Source of the DNA: Triticum aestivum
Lineage: Eukaryota; Streptophyta; Magnoliopsida; Poales; Poaceae
Length of the DNA stretch: 64,000 nucleotides
NCBI RefSeq assembly: GCF_018294505.1
Contig: NC_057813.1
Location: 313,486,900-313,550,899 of the forward strand
Direction: 5' to 3'
Shown: positions 48,401 to 58,239 of the stretch, piece by piece
Position numbering within the stretch: the stretch's first letter is position 1
How the letters are laid out: each line of letters opens with the position of its first letter
Position numbers and translations under genes: made by a program
Notes under the pieces: generated by a model
What the model saw: the letters and a program-made list of their open reading frames with translations, nothing else
Told to the model about the DNA's origin: nothing
Database searches by the model: none

Positions 48401-50580
48401 CATGTAGAACAAAACACCCTTAGTGAACATCTCCAGATTATGCACAGAATGACTTGTAGCAGCAGGTTTACATAGCATCACGAAATAACAGATTCAGCCT
48501 AGCAAAACAGTAACAAGTACACTACTTAACAAGCTCGATTCACTCACCACAAGTCATTGCATGACAAGATAAGCATAGCATCAGCAAGAAGACATGTTTA
48601 TGAAACAAACAAAGGCAAGAACAAGTTCATAGCATGCAAGGATCAACTACAACAACCTTGGCAAAATTGAATAACATGTAAACAATCTGCCAGTCAACAT
48701 TTTGTAGCAAAAGTAGAGCACGAGAATGACATGCTAGACTACTCCATAATTCCAAAAAGGGGCATGAATAGATAGACAATACCCATATGTTCAAAACACC
48801 CTTACTGAAGTATCTCAAAATATGCATGGATCTCTCTGTAGCATCATGTTTACATGACATCAAAATAACAGCAGAACGGGGACTAAAATCAGCAACATTA
48901 CGAAGCCTAGTTTGCATGCTTGTGCTAGTCACCACATTGATCACAAAAATACATGGTAAGCACCTCTGTAAAGAAGACATGGCATAGATCAAAACACATG
49001 TAGACATCAACCTCATAGGATGCACACATCAAACATGGCAAAAATGACAAATGAGCAAGTTCTGTTAACAAACAACAGACAACATTATGAAGCACTCTTG
49101 CAACGATGATTCACTCATCAAGATGAGCTCAAATGAACATGATGCAATGAAATTAAATGATGTACTCGTTGAGACGAACAATTTGACATATTACACGCAC
49201 GAAACGGAGCTACGGATGCAGAAATATGATGCAATGAATATGGCATGATAATGTTGAAATATTCGGGGACTTGGTGAAAAAAAACAGGGCCGAGCGCAAT
49301 ATAACTAAGACGTGCACCGGGCGGGGAATAGGCGGGCTTCTCACCAGTGTGGCCTTGGGCCAGAGAGAGGCGGAGCTGGGCCGGTCGGAGCTGGGCCGTG
49401 GAGGGCCGGCCCACGAGGGAGGCGCTGGGGCGCGTCATCTCCTCCCAATCCGATCAGGAGCGAGGTAGGGCGAGGAGGCGGCGGCACCTTGCAACTCCAG
49501 CGAGGGTACAAGGACGCCGGGGAGGCCGTGGGGAGCTGGGGCTGCCGGATCTGGTCGACGGGGCCCCCTTCCGGCCGGATCTGAGATCGGTGCGGTTCGG
49601 GAGGACGCCGACGAGGGGCGGCGAGCATGGCAGAAGGCGGCGGGGGCAGGACAAGGCGGCGGCGTCGGGCGGAGGTTCGCGGGACCAGCGGGAGGCGAGT
49701 GCGAGTGGGGCGGCGGCGACTCGGGGTAGGCGTGAGAGGCGAAGCGCGGGAGGCGCGCCGGTGAGCGGCGGCGGAGCACGCCGGCTGCGTGGAGGCCGGA
49801 GCGGGCGGGCACGCCGGGCTCGGGGTCGGGCCCCGATGGGCTCCGCGGGCACGCACCGGGCCTGGGCGGGCCACGGCGGCGTGGGAGGAGAGAGAGGAGG
49901 CACGGGGCTGACATGGCGGCGCGGGATAGGTTGAGGGCGGCGGCGGAGGTGACGTGGCGAGCGCTGATTGGCCCGGACGACGTGGCTGAGGGCGGCGAAC
50001 ACGTCCGATGGCGCACGGACATGTCCGGCGGGCGAGAGGGAGGCTAGGCTAGGGTTTCATCCACGAAAATGGAAGGGGAGGGCCTCTATATAGGTAGAGG
50101 GAGCTAGGATAGTCCAAATGAGGAGCGATTTTCGGCCACGCGATCGTGATCGAACGACCGAGAGCATGGAGGGGAGTTAGATGGGTTTTGGGCCAGTTTG
50201 GAAGGTGTGTTGGGCTGGAAAGAGAAAGGGGGGTTTCAGGCTACGCCGTTAACCGTTGGAGTACCAAACAACCTCCAAATGGCACGAAACTTGACAGGCG
50301 GTCTACCGGTACTATACCAAGGCCGCTTGGCAAGACTCGGTCTATTCCAAGAACGTTTAACACCCGCTCATGAAAACAGGCAAGAAGGGGACGCCGGAGG
50401 ACATAGGAGCGCCGAATTGCAAAACAAACAACGGAGAAAACGCTCGGATGCATGAGACAAACACGTATGCAAAATGAAATGCACATGATGACATGACAAA
50501 ATGCAACACGCAAGCAAATGACATGGCAACGATGGCAAATAACTGGGTGACACCTGGCGCATCGAATCCGGGGCGTTACA
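45494..50580 (-). mobile_element. S3: Sukkula-type solo LTR (5087 bp)
   Basis: The minus strand starts TGTAACGCCCCGGATTCG (50580) and ends GGGCGTGACA (45494), with no internal region. Flanks GTCGT (45489-45493) and TTCGT (50581-50585) are a TSD with one change; the uninterrupted T4 LTR has GGTCGTCATGG here (58914-58924). The last ~1.9 kb (45494-47400) is homologous to the end of the S1 LTR. It is ~1.5 kb longer than S1 LTRs because of a tandem array at ~47790-49090. A GC-rich tract lies at 49300-50040, and TATATA at 50087-50092. Solo LTRs arise by recombination between the two LTRs of a full element. Confidence 0.88.
47790..49090. repeat. Degenerate ~380-bp tandem array inside solo LTR S3
   Basis: Units start near 47790, 48161, 48541 and 48930 (last one partial). 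Each contains in order CACTCACCAC-like (or TCACCACA), AAGACATG..., a GGGGCATG(G/A)AT(G/A)GATAGA-like segment and AAAACACCCTTA(G/C)TGAA. Similarity is loose but colinear. S1 LTRs lack the array. Confidence 0.6.
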
Positions 50581-50585
50581 TTCGT

Positions 50586-50826
50586 CATGGCTTGCATCAT
50601 GGGCACCTCGTGAGGTACCCCGCCTTGATCTCTCTGCCTCCTCGCGAGCCAGCCTGACGAGTCCGTGCCTGAGGAAGATCCTTGTCATCCACCCTGCAAG
50701 GCTTGGCCCCTCGCGAGGGTCTTGAGCTCGTGCTGATGAATATGGGCCGTACTGGGCTGCCCCTTGAGCCACGCCACAGGCCGCAGGCAGGAAAGTCTGG
50801 GGACCCCCGTTCCCAGAACGCCGACA
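50586..50826 (-). repeat. T4 3' LTR, proximal segment
   Basis: It continues the LTR after S3 and ends on the plus strand CCCAGAACGCCGACA, the reverse complement of the LTR start. The polypurine tract GTAGCCCCC (minus GGGGGCTAC) follows at 50827-50835. Confidence 0.88.
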
Positions 50827-51108
50827 GTAGCCCCCAGGCCCAAGGCGCGCCTGGACTTGGCTGAGCAAAGAAGCGAAGGCGCAAGTGCGAAGCGCCACGG
50901 GCCCTAACAGCCTGCGGCCTCGGGCGTCGCGTGCCGGTTGGTTGGTCGTGGGTGCCTTAGCGACTGCGTGAATCCTCAAAAGAGCGGCATCTGCCTAGGC
51001 TTTGCTTCCCTTGCTTCCTCCGGTCATTGCCCAGATTCCCTTTCTTGCGCCCTTCCTTCCTGCCTCTGAAATCTTCAGATCTACTTCGACCGCGTGCCCT
51101 AGCAAGAC
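50827..51108 (+). promoter_or_regulatory. Leader of the T4 antisense gene, between 3' LTR and start codon
   Basis: It contains CTAACAGCCTGCGGCC, shared in reverse with the leaders of T1, T2 and T3, and a CT-rich stretch (51000-51060) before the ATG. No clear TATA box is seen here. By position it should hold the antisense promoter. Confidence 0.4.
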
Positions 51109-52403
51109 ATGGCGCCTCGCCAGACCCCAGCCGGAGCTTGGTACTCACCCGCCTTGGACTCGCCGAACGTGTCGAAGACGAGCCTTGCCCGGGCGCGCCG
51201 GATGGTGGCGGCGCAAGGCATCGACGGGGCAGTGGTGTTCAAGGCTGGCTCCGCCCTTCCAGAGGGCCAACCGAGCACCTTCTATCTGCTCTTCGTAAGC
51301 GCCATTGCTGCCGGTCTGGTGCCTCCTTTTTCTGAGTTTTTCTTCTCTGTCCTCCGCCATTACAACCTGCAAGCTCTACACCTCCATCCCAACTCTGTTC
51401 TTCTTCTGGCGATCTTCGCCTACTATTGTGAGGCTCACGTTGGAGTGCAGCCCTCAGTGGCCTTGCTGCGCCACTACTTCTCCCTCCGGACCTCTCATGG
51501 TCCCATCTCCGTGTGCACGAGCTTTGTCGCGTATGGCGGCTCCAACGCCATCTCGAAGCCCGGGAAGAGGATTGAGGGCTTCAGGAGCAAGTGGGTCATG
51601 GTAGATGCCGGGCGCATCCACCCTCGGCTGATTCTGCCCATAGAGCACCCCACAAGCTCCGATGATTGGTCTCTCGTGGAACTCGTGGACCCCCACGCGA
51701 AGCCGGTGCTAGAGAAGATGGACGCGGATCTGAGGCCCGGCAACATGGCGGCGGCGAAGCTAACCGGTGCGTCGCTCCTGAGGGAGTTCCTGGAGCACCA
51801 GGTGGCCCCGCTTCGCAAGTACTCGCTTCCGCTGTGGAGGCCCCGCCCGAGCCCCGCAGTCTTGGCCGACGAAGATCTGGCCGCGGTCCTCCAATCTTTG
51901 GTCGGGGGAGACGTGGCAAGGCTGGAGGGCGCCCCTGTACCCCTGTTCCTTTGAGATGATTGGGAGCAGGTGGTGGACTCCATGCCCGTCTTCAATGGGG
52001 ACGGGCCCGTGCCCACGGAGGTTCCCGAGGACCCGGCGGCCCTGGCGACGGTGAACGTGTCCTCCAGTGACTCCATCGAAGAGGAGGAAGAAGAGGAGCG
52101 GGAAGAAGGGCCTGACTCCGAGGCTACCGACGGCGAGTCGAGAGCGCCCCTCCCCCGATGCAGGTCCCGCGCTCTCTGCCTCTTGCCGAGCGACGATGAG
52201 GATGGCGACGGGCGGGACGGCGAGAGCTTGCCCCTGATCTTGAAGAAGGACAGGACTGGGCTGGTCCCCCGCGGGTCTGCCCCGGCTCCGAGGTGATCCG
52301 CTGACGCGCCTCCTGCCCTCGAGCTTCTCGAGGCTGATCCCTGCAGACGGCTCTCGGGCTTCAAGTATGGCCAGAGGTTGCTCGAGCTCACAAGCGATGA
52401 CCA
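51109..52403 (+). pseudogene. Antisense gene of T4, exon 1 (Transposase_28-like domain + acidic linker)
   Basis: It starts MAPRQTPAGAWYSPALDS in good ATG context (AGACATGGC). Residues ~55-250 form the domain: AIAAGLVPPFSEFFFSVLRH, LQALHLHPNSVLLLAIFAYY, VGVQPSVALLRHYF, FVAYGGSNAISKPG, KWVMVDAGR, LTGASLLREFLEHQVAPL. This matches T2 throughout and the PF04195 'putative gypsy-type transposon' pattern. A single in-frame TGA at 51953-51955 stands where T2 has an Arg codon (PLYDRDD versus PLFL-stop-DD), so it is probably a recent CGA-to-TGA change. The frame then continues through MPVFNGDG and a run of Glu/Asp (EEEEEEEREEGP) to a second TGA near 52294 and LLELTSDDQ at the intron. It lies on the strand opposite to gag-pol. 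Biochemical role unknown. Confidence 0.8.
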
Positions 52404-52472
52404 GTGAGTGCTTGATTCTTGTCTTATTCCCTATTTTGTCGCTGAGGCTTGATGTCTGTATCTCTTGGCTAG
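52404..52472 (+). other. Putative spliceosomal intron in antisense gene of T4
   Basis: Exon end GACCA, GTGAGTGCTTG ... a T-rich stretch ... CTTGGCTAG, exon start GCTGGCG: 69 nt, phase 2, rebuilding a Gln codon (SDDQ/LAPAVKKLK). T2 and T3 have introns at the same position. Confidence 0.78.
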
Positions 52473-53669
52473 GCTGGCGCCTGCGGTGAAGAAGCTGAAG
52501 GGGGCTCCCGAGGTTCCATCTGGGGCAGCGCCTCTACCACAAAAGGAGGTGACTGCAAGGCACGGGCCTCTCCTGCCCGGTCATCCTCGCGAGGCCTGGT
52601 GGAGCTGGCTGGGGTGAGCTCAGCCCCCATGGCCCAAGCGACTCCTGACGTACCCTTGCCTGATGCCACCACCACAGCTGTTGGGGCGCAGCAGGTCCCG
52701 CCTCAGGACACTGTGGTTACGCTGCCGTCCTCTCCTCCTACTCCACCAACTGATGTCTCTCTGACTCCTCCCACTATCTTGGATCGTGCTACTGCTGTAC
52801 TGGACCGGCTGCGGCAAGATCTTCTGGGCACCGACCCTCGCTTGGTGGCTGGGCGCTTGGAGCTAGCTTCTGGCTGGATTCGCTTTGACGCTTTGATTCG
52901 AGCGGCGCTGGTTCAGGCCTCGACGGCTTGCGACGGGGAGAAGCAGGCCGTCCTTGGGGCGAAGGCTGCTCGCGATGCCGCCTTGGGGGAGGCGGCCGAT
53001 GCCCGAGGTCGCTGCAAGGCACTGGAGAGCGAGCTGCAGAACCTGCGGGACCAGCTTGCCAAGGAGGTCCGCATTCGCCAAGAGAAGGAGGAAGACATGA
53101 AGGCTCGCGAGGCGGCCGTCAAGGACCAAGACTCCAAGCTTAACAAGCGCTGTGACCGCCTGGGCGCACTGGAGCAGGAGTTGGAGGCGAGGAAGGTTGA
53201 GCTGGACGGCAAGGCGCGGGTCCTCATCGAGGACCGTGAGGCCTTCACGGAGATGGAGGTGAAGGCTCGCACCTTGCTGAGGTTGCTTTACGACAGCGGC
53301 CTGGAAAGCCCGCTGGCCAGCGCCGAGGATGGCACCGCCAAGCTGCTCCCCTTCCTGGTCCGTGCTCTTGAAGTTGACACCCTTGGCCTTGGCCCTACAG
53401 CTGAGGCCGAGGCGCGTATCCTGTCTTATGTAGCGCTGACGCGGGTCCTTACCCACGTCTACCTTCGCGATCCCCACATCGACCTCGACAGCCTGCTGGA
53501 GCTAGCGAACAGCGAGCTTGCCATTGCCGCTGCTGAGGCCGTGAAGGGTCGTGTGGAGGCTCTGCTGGTGAAGTTCCGGGCCTTCAGCACCAAGCCGAAG
53601 CGAGGCGCTGCCGGCCCTGTGGCTTCACAAGGCAAAGCCGCTCCGCGCAGCTCCGCCGCCAACAAATGA
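52473..53669 (+). pseudogene. Antisense gene of T4, exon 2 (long coiled-coil protein)
   Basis: Exon 2 starts LAPAVKKLKGAPEVPSG, shifts frame near 52560-52610, then is open for ~350 codons to TGA at 53667-53669. After a Pro/Thr linker comes the conserved block ATAVLDRLRQDLLGTDPRL and LASGWIRFDALIRAAL. A long heptad-type coiled coil follows (52960-53270: KALESELQNLRDQLAKEVRI; DRLGALEQELEARKVELDG), then a helical C-terminal domain (LLPFLVRALEVDTLG; LTRVLTHVYLRDPHIDLDSL) and a basic tail (STKPKRGAAG). This is the longest open frame in the window. AT-rich sequence after the stop (53700-53800) could hold a polyadenylation signal. It suggests an oligomerising partner protein; the function is unknown. 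Confidence 0.75.
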
Positions 53670-55090
53670 CTCCGTTGTGGCTCATATTCTCCTTTCAGCT
53701 CCTGCAACATGCATCATGCCTCAGGGAGGCGTTTAAACTTGTGCTTGGTGTTGTGATAACAGTTATGGACTGTAATATTTGCTTTTGAATTCCTTGAGAT
53801 TTGCGCTTCCTACTTGCTTATGTTCTACGCCCGCAGAGCTCGGCCCCGCGCATACCTCAGCCGCCGTTAGCCCCGACTGGAAACCAGGACGGGACCAAGG
53901 AGTGAGGGGCTACGTGACAAGTTAGGCTCCTGAGTCGCGATGCTCAGGAGTCCCCGTTAGCGCACGAACAGCAAGTAGGGAGGTGAGATGTGTGGGTGAA
54001 TCTACCATTCTACGTCTGCAGAGCCCGGCCCCGCGCATACCTCAACCGCCGTTAGCCTATCGGAACAAAGGAGTGAGGGGCTACGTGACCAGTTAGGCCC
54101 TTGAGTAGCGATGCTCAGGAGTCCCCCTTGACGCTCAAACGGCCTTCGTACCTTGGCTCCGCTTGGGGAGGGACGTGCGACAAACCAGGCCCGAGGGGCC
54201 TGGCTGGGAGGCGTGCGTCTGGGCGTGACCCAGGCGCAGCCCCGTGCCCAGCCCCCTCGCGCGGCACTCCCGAGGGGAGGCGTTGCGATGAGGCCAGACA
54301 CTGAGCTCTGGGCTCCCTAAGGTTGATGCGACCGGGGGCCACCCTCAGTTGTTTATCACCAGCGCGGAGCATAGCGCTTCCGTATGTGTACGGGCATAGC
54401 CACTCCTCGGCAGTGTCGTCAGCCAGCGCGGAGCATGGTGCTTCCACTAGTGCGTGGGAGGGGGCTCCCCTCCGGGAGGAGCCCCCAGGGCGTGTATAGC
54501 CCCGCCCTGACACGTGGCTGGCACGGTAGGGCCTGATGAGGTGTATCTGGTCACCCATGAGCCAGTGCGGGACTCACGGGGCCCTACCTCATGGCGGGTT
54601 GCGCCTGGCACTGGGCCTTAACTTGTGATGTGTTCCTGCAAGTTTGGTTAGATGCCAACGCTCTACGTCCTCGGCTCCCGGCCCTCGAGCGGGTCTCAGC
54701 CGTCGCTGGTATGCCAGGTCGCGATGCCGTGGACAAAACCAAAGGGTGAGGGCTGGAGAGCCAGTAGGAGCCCATGAGTCGCGATGCTCAGGTACCCCCC
54801 CCCCCTTTAACGTGCATGCGGCTGACATGAAGGAAGGAGAGGTGCCGTGGACAGGCATCAAATAACAAGCATGATGGGTCGAATGCATGGCCCAAAAATA
54901 AACACAAGAGGGGTACATGCCACTGGGTCTGGCCCGAGCGACTTGGGGATGATGCAGCCCGAGGGGCGCCCCAACAAAGTAAGCTAGGAACATTAAGTAA
55001 AAAAAGGGGATACATGCCGCAGGGACGGACCCACGCGGCCTGGGAATAATGCAGCCCTGGGGGCGCTCCCAGCTGGAAATGAAACTTGAA
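53670..55090. repeat. T4 hypervariable 3' region with two tandem-repeat sets
   Basis: Set 1: a ~185-bp unit begins TTCTACG at 53823 and 54008 (GCAGAGC(T/C)CGGCCCCGCGCATA ... CGATGCTCAGGAGTCC), with a diverged third copy at ~54658-54800. Set 2: a ~98-bp unit at ~54904 and ~55002 (GGGG(T/A)TACATGCC ... ATGCAGCCC). The part at 54420-54560 is homologous to the post-pol regions of J and T3. No gene is seen. Tat-lineage Ty3 elements are known to have repeat-rich 3' regions. Confidence 0.7.
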
Positions 55091-55095
55091 GGTTG

Positions 55096-55601
55096 TCACC
55101 TGATAGCGTTGAATACGAAGGGGTGTTGAAGTAGCAGACGTCGTGGGCTGCGGAAGCCGATCTTCACGAGCCCCCAGGCCCAGGAGCCTCGGGAGGTTCT
55201 GGTGGCTCCTTGTGGACCATCTCCATCTCCGCCAGGGCTGCGGAACGCCTGGGATCCTGAGCCTCCAGGATGCTCCTCATGAAGTGCTGGTACGCGGCGG
55301 CCGCGTTCGGCAAGCCGTAGGGCATGCAAACGTAGCTGTGGGGTGGGCCTTCGCAGCGCCCCGTGTGTGAGGGCCAAAAGCGCTCCTGAGAGGCGGCTCG
55401 GTTGAGCCCTGGGATGTCGATGCAGACACGTAGCCCACCATCCTCGCCTGGATGGGGAGCTGCAGCGAGTAAGTGGCGGCTGCCACTCATGACTCTTGAC
55501 TCCTGCAACTCCTGCGTGATCTGACTGACGAACTCCTGAGGGTTTGGACCTCCTTGCCTTGCTCCTTCCTGAGGGAAATGTGCTTTGAAACACGCCTTCA
55601 A
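55096..55601 (-). pseudogene. T4 reverse transcriptase fragment
   Basis: On the minus strand EFVSQITQELQESRVMSGS corresponds to the region before the RT fingers. LRVCIDIPGLNRA is the counterpart of CVDFTNLNK in J, and YVCMPYGLPNAAAAYQHFM that of MPFGLRNAGATFQRLM. The palm motif with the first catalytic Asp is missing between them, and the frame ends in a Pro/Glu-rich tail before the YVDD box. An internal deletion plus loss of everything downstream makes the enzyme inactive. Confidence 0.78.
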
Positions 55602-56455
55602 GTGGTGCCCGAGCGCCTCCCTCGTGACCTTAGCAAGGTCGGTAGCCCTCCAGGAGGGAGCCCCCGAGCCTTGCTTGAGGAGGGCGTCGAGCGCGCCTTC
55701 CTATGCAACAGAAGGAGGTGCCCCCTGAGCAAGCGCAGACCCTGAGGGCCTGCCTCTTGAGGGGTCGGGCCTGGCGATGTCTTCTTCTTCTTGGGAGCGG
55801 TCTCAGGGAGCCTCCCGCTCCCGCGATCTGGGTCTTCAAGTGATGCGGCCTGAAAAGCTCGCTCTAGGGAGCACACTGCGTCCCTTTCTTCACAAGGCAT
55901 CATGATGACTCCGCCGCTTCCTGGCATCTTGAGGATGTTGTAGCCGTGATGAGTCATGGCCATGAACTTGGCGAGAGCTGGGTACCCGAGGATGGCGTTG
56001 TATGGCGGGCTAATGTGGGCGACGTCGAAGTTGATGAGCTCGGTGCGGTAGTTGTTGCACGCCCCGAAGGTGACAGGGAGGCGGACCTGCCCAATCGGAA
56101 CCGTGGAGCCATCAGTGACTTCGGAGAAAGGCTTGGTTGGCTGAAGCTAGTCGTAAGGCACTTGGAGATCGTTGAATGTCTCTACGGACATGACGTTGAG
56201 CCCTGCCCCGCCGTCGATGAGGGTTCTGGTGACTTGCATGTTGCTGATGACTGGGGAGCAAAGCATCGGGAGGACTCCGGCTATGGCCGCGCACTTGAGC
56301 TGATCCGCTGAGCTGAACGTGATGGCGCACGCCGACCACCTGAGGGGGCGCGTGGCTTCGAGATTGGGGAGGACTGCATTCCCTTCGCGCGAAAACTGCT
56401 TGAAGATGCGTTGAGAGGCTGGGGCTTGAGCTCCGCCCAGGATGCAGGCGATCAT
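55602..56455 (-). pseudogene. T4 protease region
   Basis: It starts MIACILGGAQAPASQRIFKQ. The aspartic protease signature is TLIDGGAGLNVMSVETF (~56170-56220), where D-G-G replaces the usual D-S/T-G. A stop follows LQVPYD at ~56147, and the next frame runs on with LQPTKPFSEVTDGS, FDVAHISPPYNAILGYPALA and GYNILKMPGSGGVIMMP. The same blocks occur in J (61470-61719). The protease would cut the Gag-Pol polyprotein. It is broken by at least one stop. Confidence 0.8.
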
Positions 56456-56499
56456 GCGCGGCTCCTGGAAGCCCCCAGCCCCGTCGTCCTGATGATGGT

Positions 56500-58168
56500 C
56501 CTCGTTTCTCCTTGGCCGCAGCGGCAGTGGAGGGAGGCCTGCGTTTCCTTGCGGACGATCCTCGCGAGGCTGATCCCTCCAGTCTCCCTCGCGAGGCTGA
56601 TCCTGCCAGCGATCCTCGCGAGGTCGGTCGCGCCACCCTTGGCGAGGGCCGTGGTCTTCCTAGCGTCCCGCGTTCCTTCCTCCTCCTCGGTCGTAGCCTC
56701 GATCATTGCGGTCGGGGTGTCGGCCGATCCTCCCTTCTCGCATGGCTCGGAGCTCTTGACATTTGCTGGTGTTGTTGGTGTGGAGGTCATGGTACACACA
56801 GTACCGGCTGCCCTTGAAAGACTCGGGCTGATCTCTGCCCCGCTTGGTGTCTGGTTCTGCCGCGAGCATGACAGCCCCCTTGCGCTTCACGTCCTTGGCC
56901 TTGGACTTCTTCTCTTGTGGGTCTACAGCTGGCAGCTCGAGGAGGGAAAGGCGCACTTCCTCAGCCTGGCGCATTTGTTCGCCAAGTTGAACAGCTCCAA
57001 GGAAGTGCACAGATCTTCATGCATCGCCAGCTCCTCCTTCATCTTGACGTCACGCACACCGTCGGAGAAGGATGAGATGATGGCCTCCTCGGTCACCTTG
57101 GGAATCTTGAGGCGTGCGTTGTTGAAGCGCTGGATGTACTTCTGCAGGGTCTCCCCTGGTTGCTGCTTGATGCAGCGCATGTCGCTCACGGTGGGTGGCC
57201 GGTCGCGAGTAACTTGGAAGTTGGTCATGAAATGGGTGCGCATCTCATCCCAGGAGCCAGGTTCAGGAGCCAGGTGTGGGCCCCGTCCTTGAGTGCCATG
57301 GGAAACCAGTTCGCGATGACCTTCTCGTCCCCATTGGAGGCTTCGATGCCCATCTCATAGAGCTGGAGGAACTCCGAAGGGTCGGCCGTGCCGTCGTAGC
57401 AAGGAGGCAGGTCTGGCTTGAACTTGCCGGGCCACGCGATGGTGCGCAGCTCGATGGTGAAGGCGTGGCAGCCTGCTATGGCCACGGGAGGCCTTTGGTG
57501 ACGAAGAGCTTGGTCTTGCGGGTCCCCATGTGCTGCAGCTAGGAGCAGCGCGGGGTCTTGGCGTGCTGGAATAGGAGCGTGGTCGCGACGGGCCGGAGCG
57601 AGGAGCACTCGGGCAGCCTCTTGGGGACGAGGGACCTCTTGGCAACTCTGCTCTTGCCGCGCTGGTGCCGGGCGGAGTGGGTTCCGCCCAGGGGCCACGC
57701 GCCTTGGGGCAGGGCGCCTTCTTGAGGGGGAGGCGGCTGAGGCGCCCCCGGAGCTTCATTGCCCACGCAGGGCGGGGCGTGGTGCAGCGAGATGGACGGT
57801 GCGGGTGAGCCCCCTGCGGCGCGAACGAGCTCGGCGACACGGTCGAGCCACTCTTCATAGACGTTGTCGACTGGGCGGGAGCACAGGAGCTCGTTTGCCG
57901 CGATGAGCGTAGATCGAGCCTCCATAGTCGCGCGGAGTGCGCGGGACGAAGAACCAGCTGGGGTGAGTGAGGGAGTAGCAGTCCGGCCATCTCGCCTCAC
58001 TGACGGATGCTGGGACGATGCTTGCTGCTCGTTCCCCACCAGACCGGTGGCGGCGTTGATGGCAGGCGATGGGGAACGGCGTGGGCGGCCACCGACGGGG
58101 GCTGTCTGGGCGACGCAGGAAGGGAGAGCGGCTCGGCGCTCGGCGCGGGCCCGACGAGCGTCCAACAT
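56500..58168 (-). pseudogene. T4 gag, frameshifted
   Basis: The N-terminal frame starts MLDARRARAERRAALPSCVA at 58168 and includes VDNVYEEWLDRVAELVRAA. A shift near 57540 gives the capsid part (CHAFTIELRTIAWPGKFKPD; YEMGIEASNGDEKVIANWF; KDGAHTWLLNLAPG). Another near 57240 gives the second capsid half (MRTHFMTNFQVTRD; GETLQKYIQRFNNARLKIP; SSFSDGVRDVKMKEEL). After a third shift a basic segment and a knuckle-like RYCVYHDLHTNNTSKCQEL (~56740-56800) follow, then an Arg/Asp/Gly-rich tail. This is Retrotrans_gag with a CHC-type RNA-binding end, and it forms virus-like particles in intact elements. Three or more shifts disable it. Confidence 0.8.
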
Positions 58169-58223
58169 GGATGCGATGGTCGGTGAAGAACAGGGCGGCG
58201 GGAGAAGAATTCCGGTGCACCCC

Positions 58224-58237
58224 TACCTGGCGCGCCA
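58224..58237 (-). other. Primer-binding site of T4
   Basis: On the minus strand TGGCGCGCCAGGTA, two bases from the LTR end; identical to T2. Confidence 0.8.
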
Positions 58238-58239
58238 AA

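Noticed and set aside
49341..50022. Overlapping ~180-195-codon frames in solo LTR S3
   Set aside because: A GC-rich leader tract gives open frames in four or more frames at once; no domain recognised.
45494..50580. Sabrina-type LTR because of the start TGTAACGCCCCGG...CCAGGTGTC
   Set aside because: The opposite end matches the Sukkula-like LTR terminus and the distal ~1.9 kb matches S1; several families share similar LTR starts.
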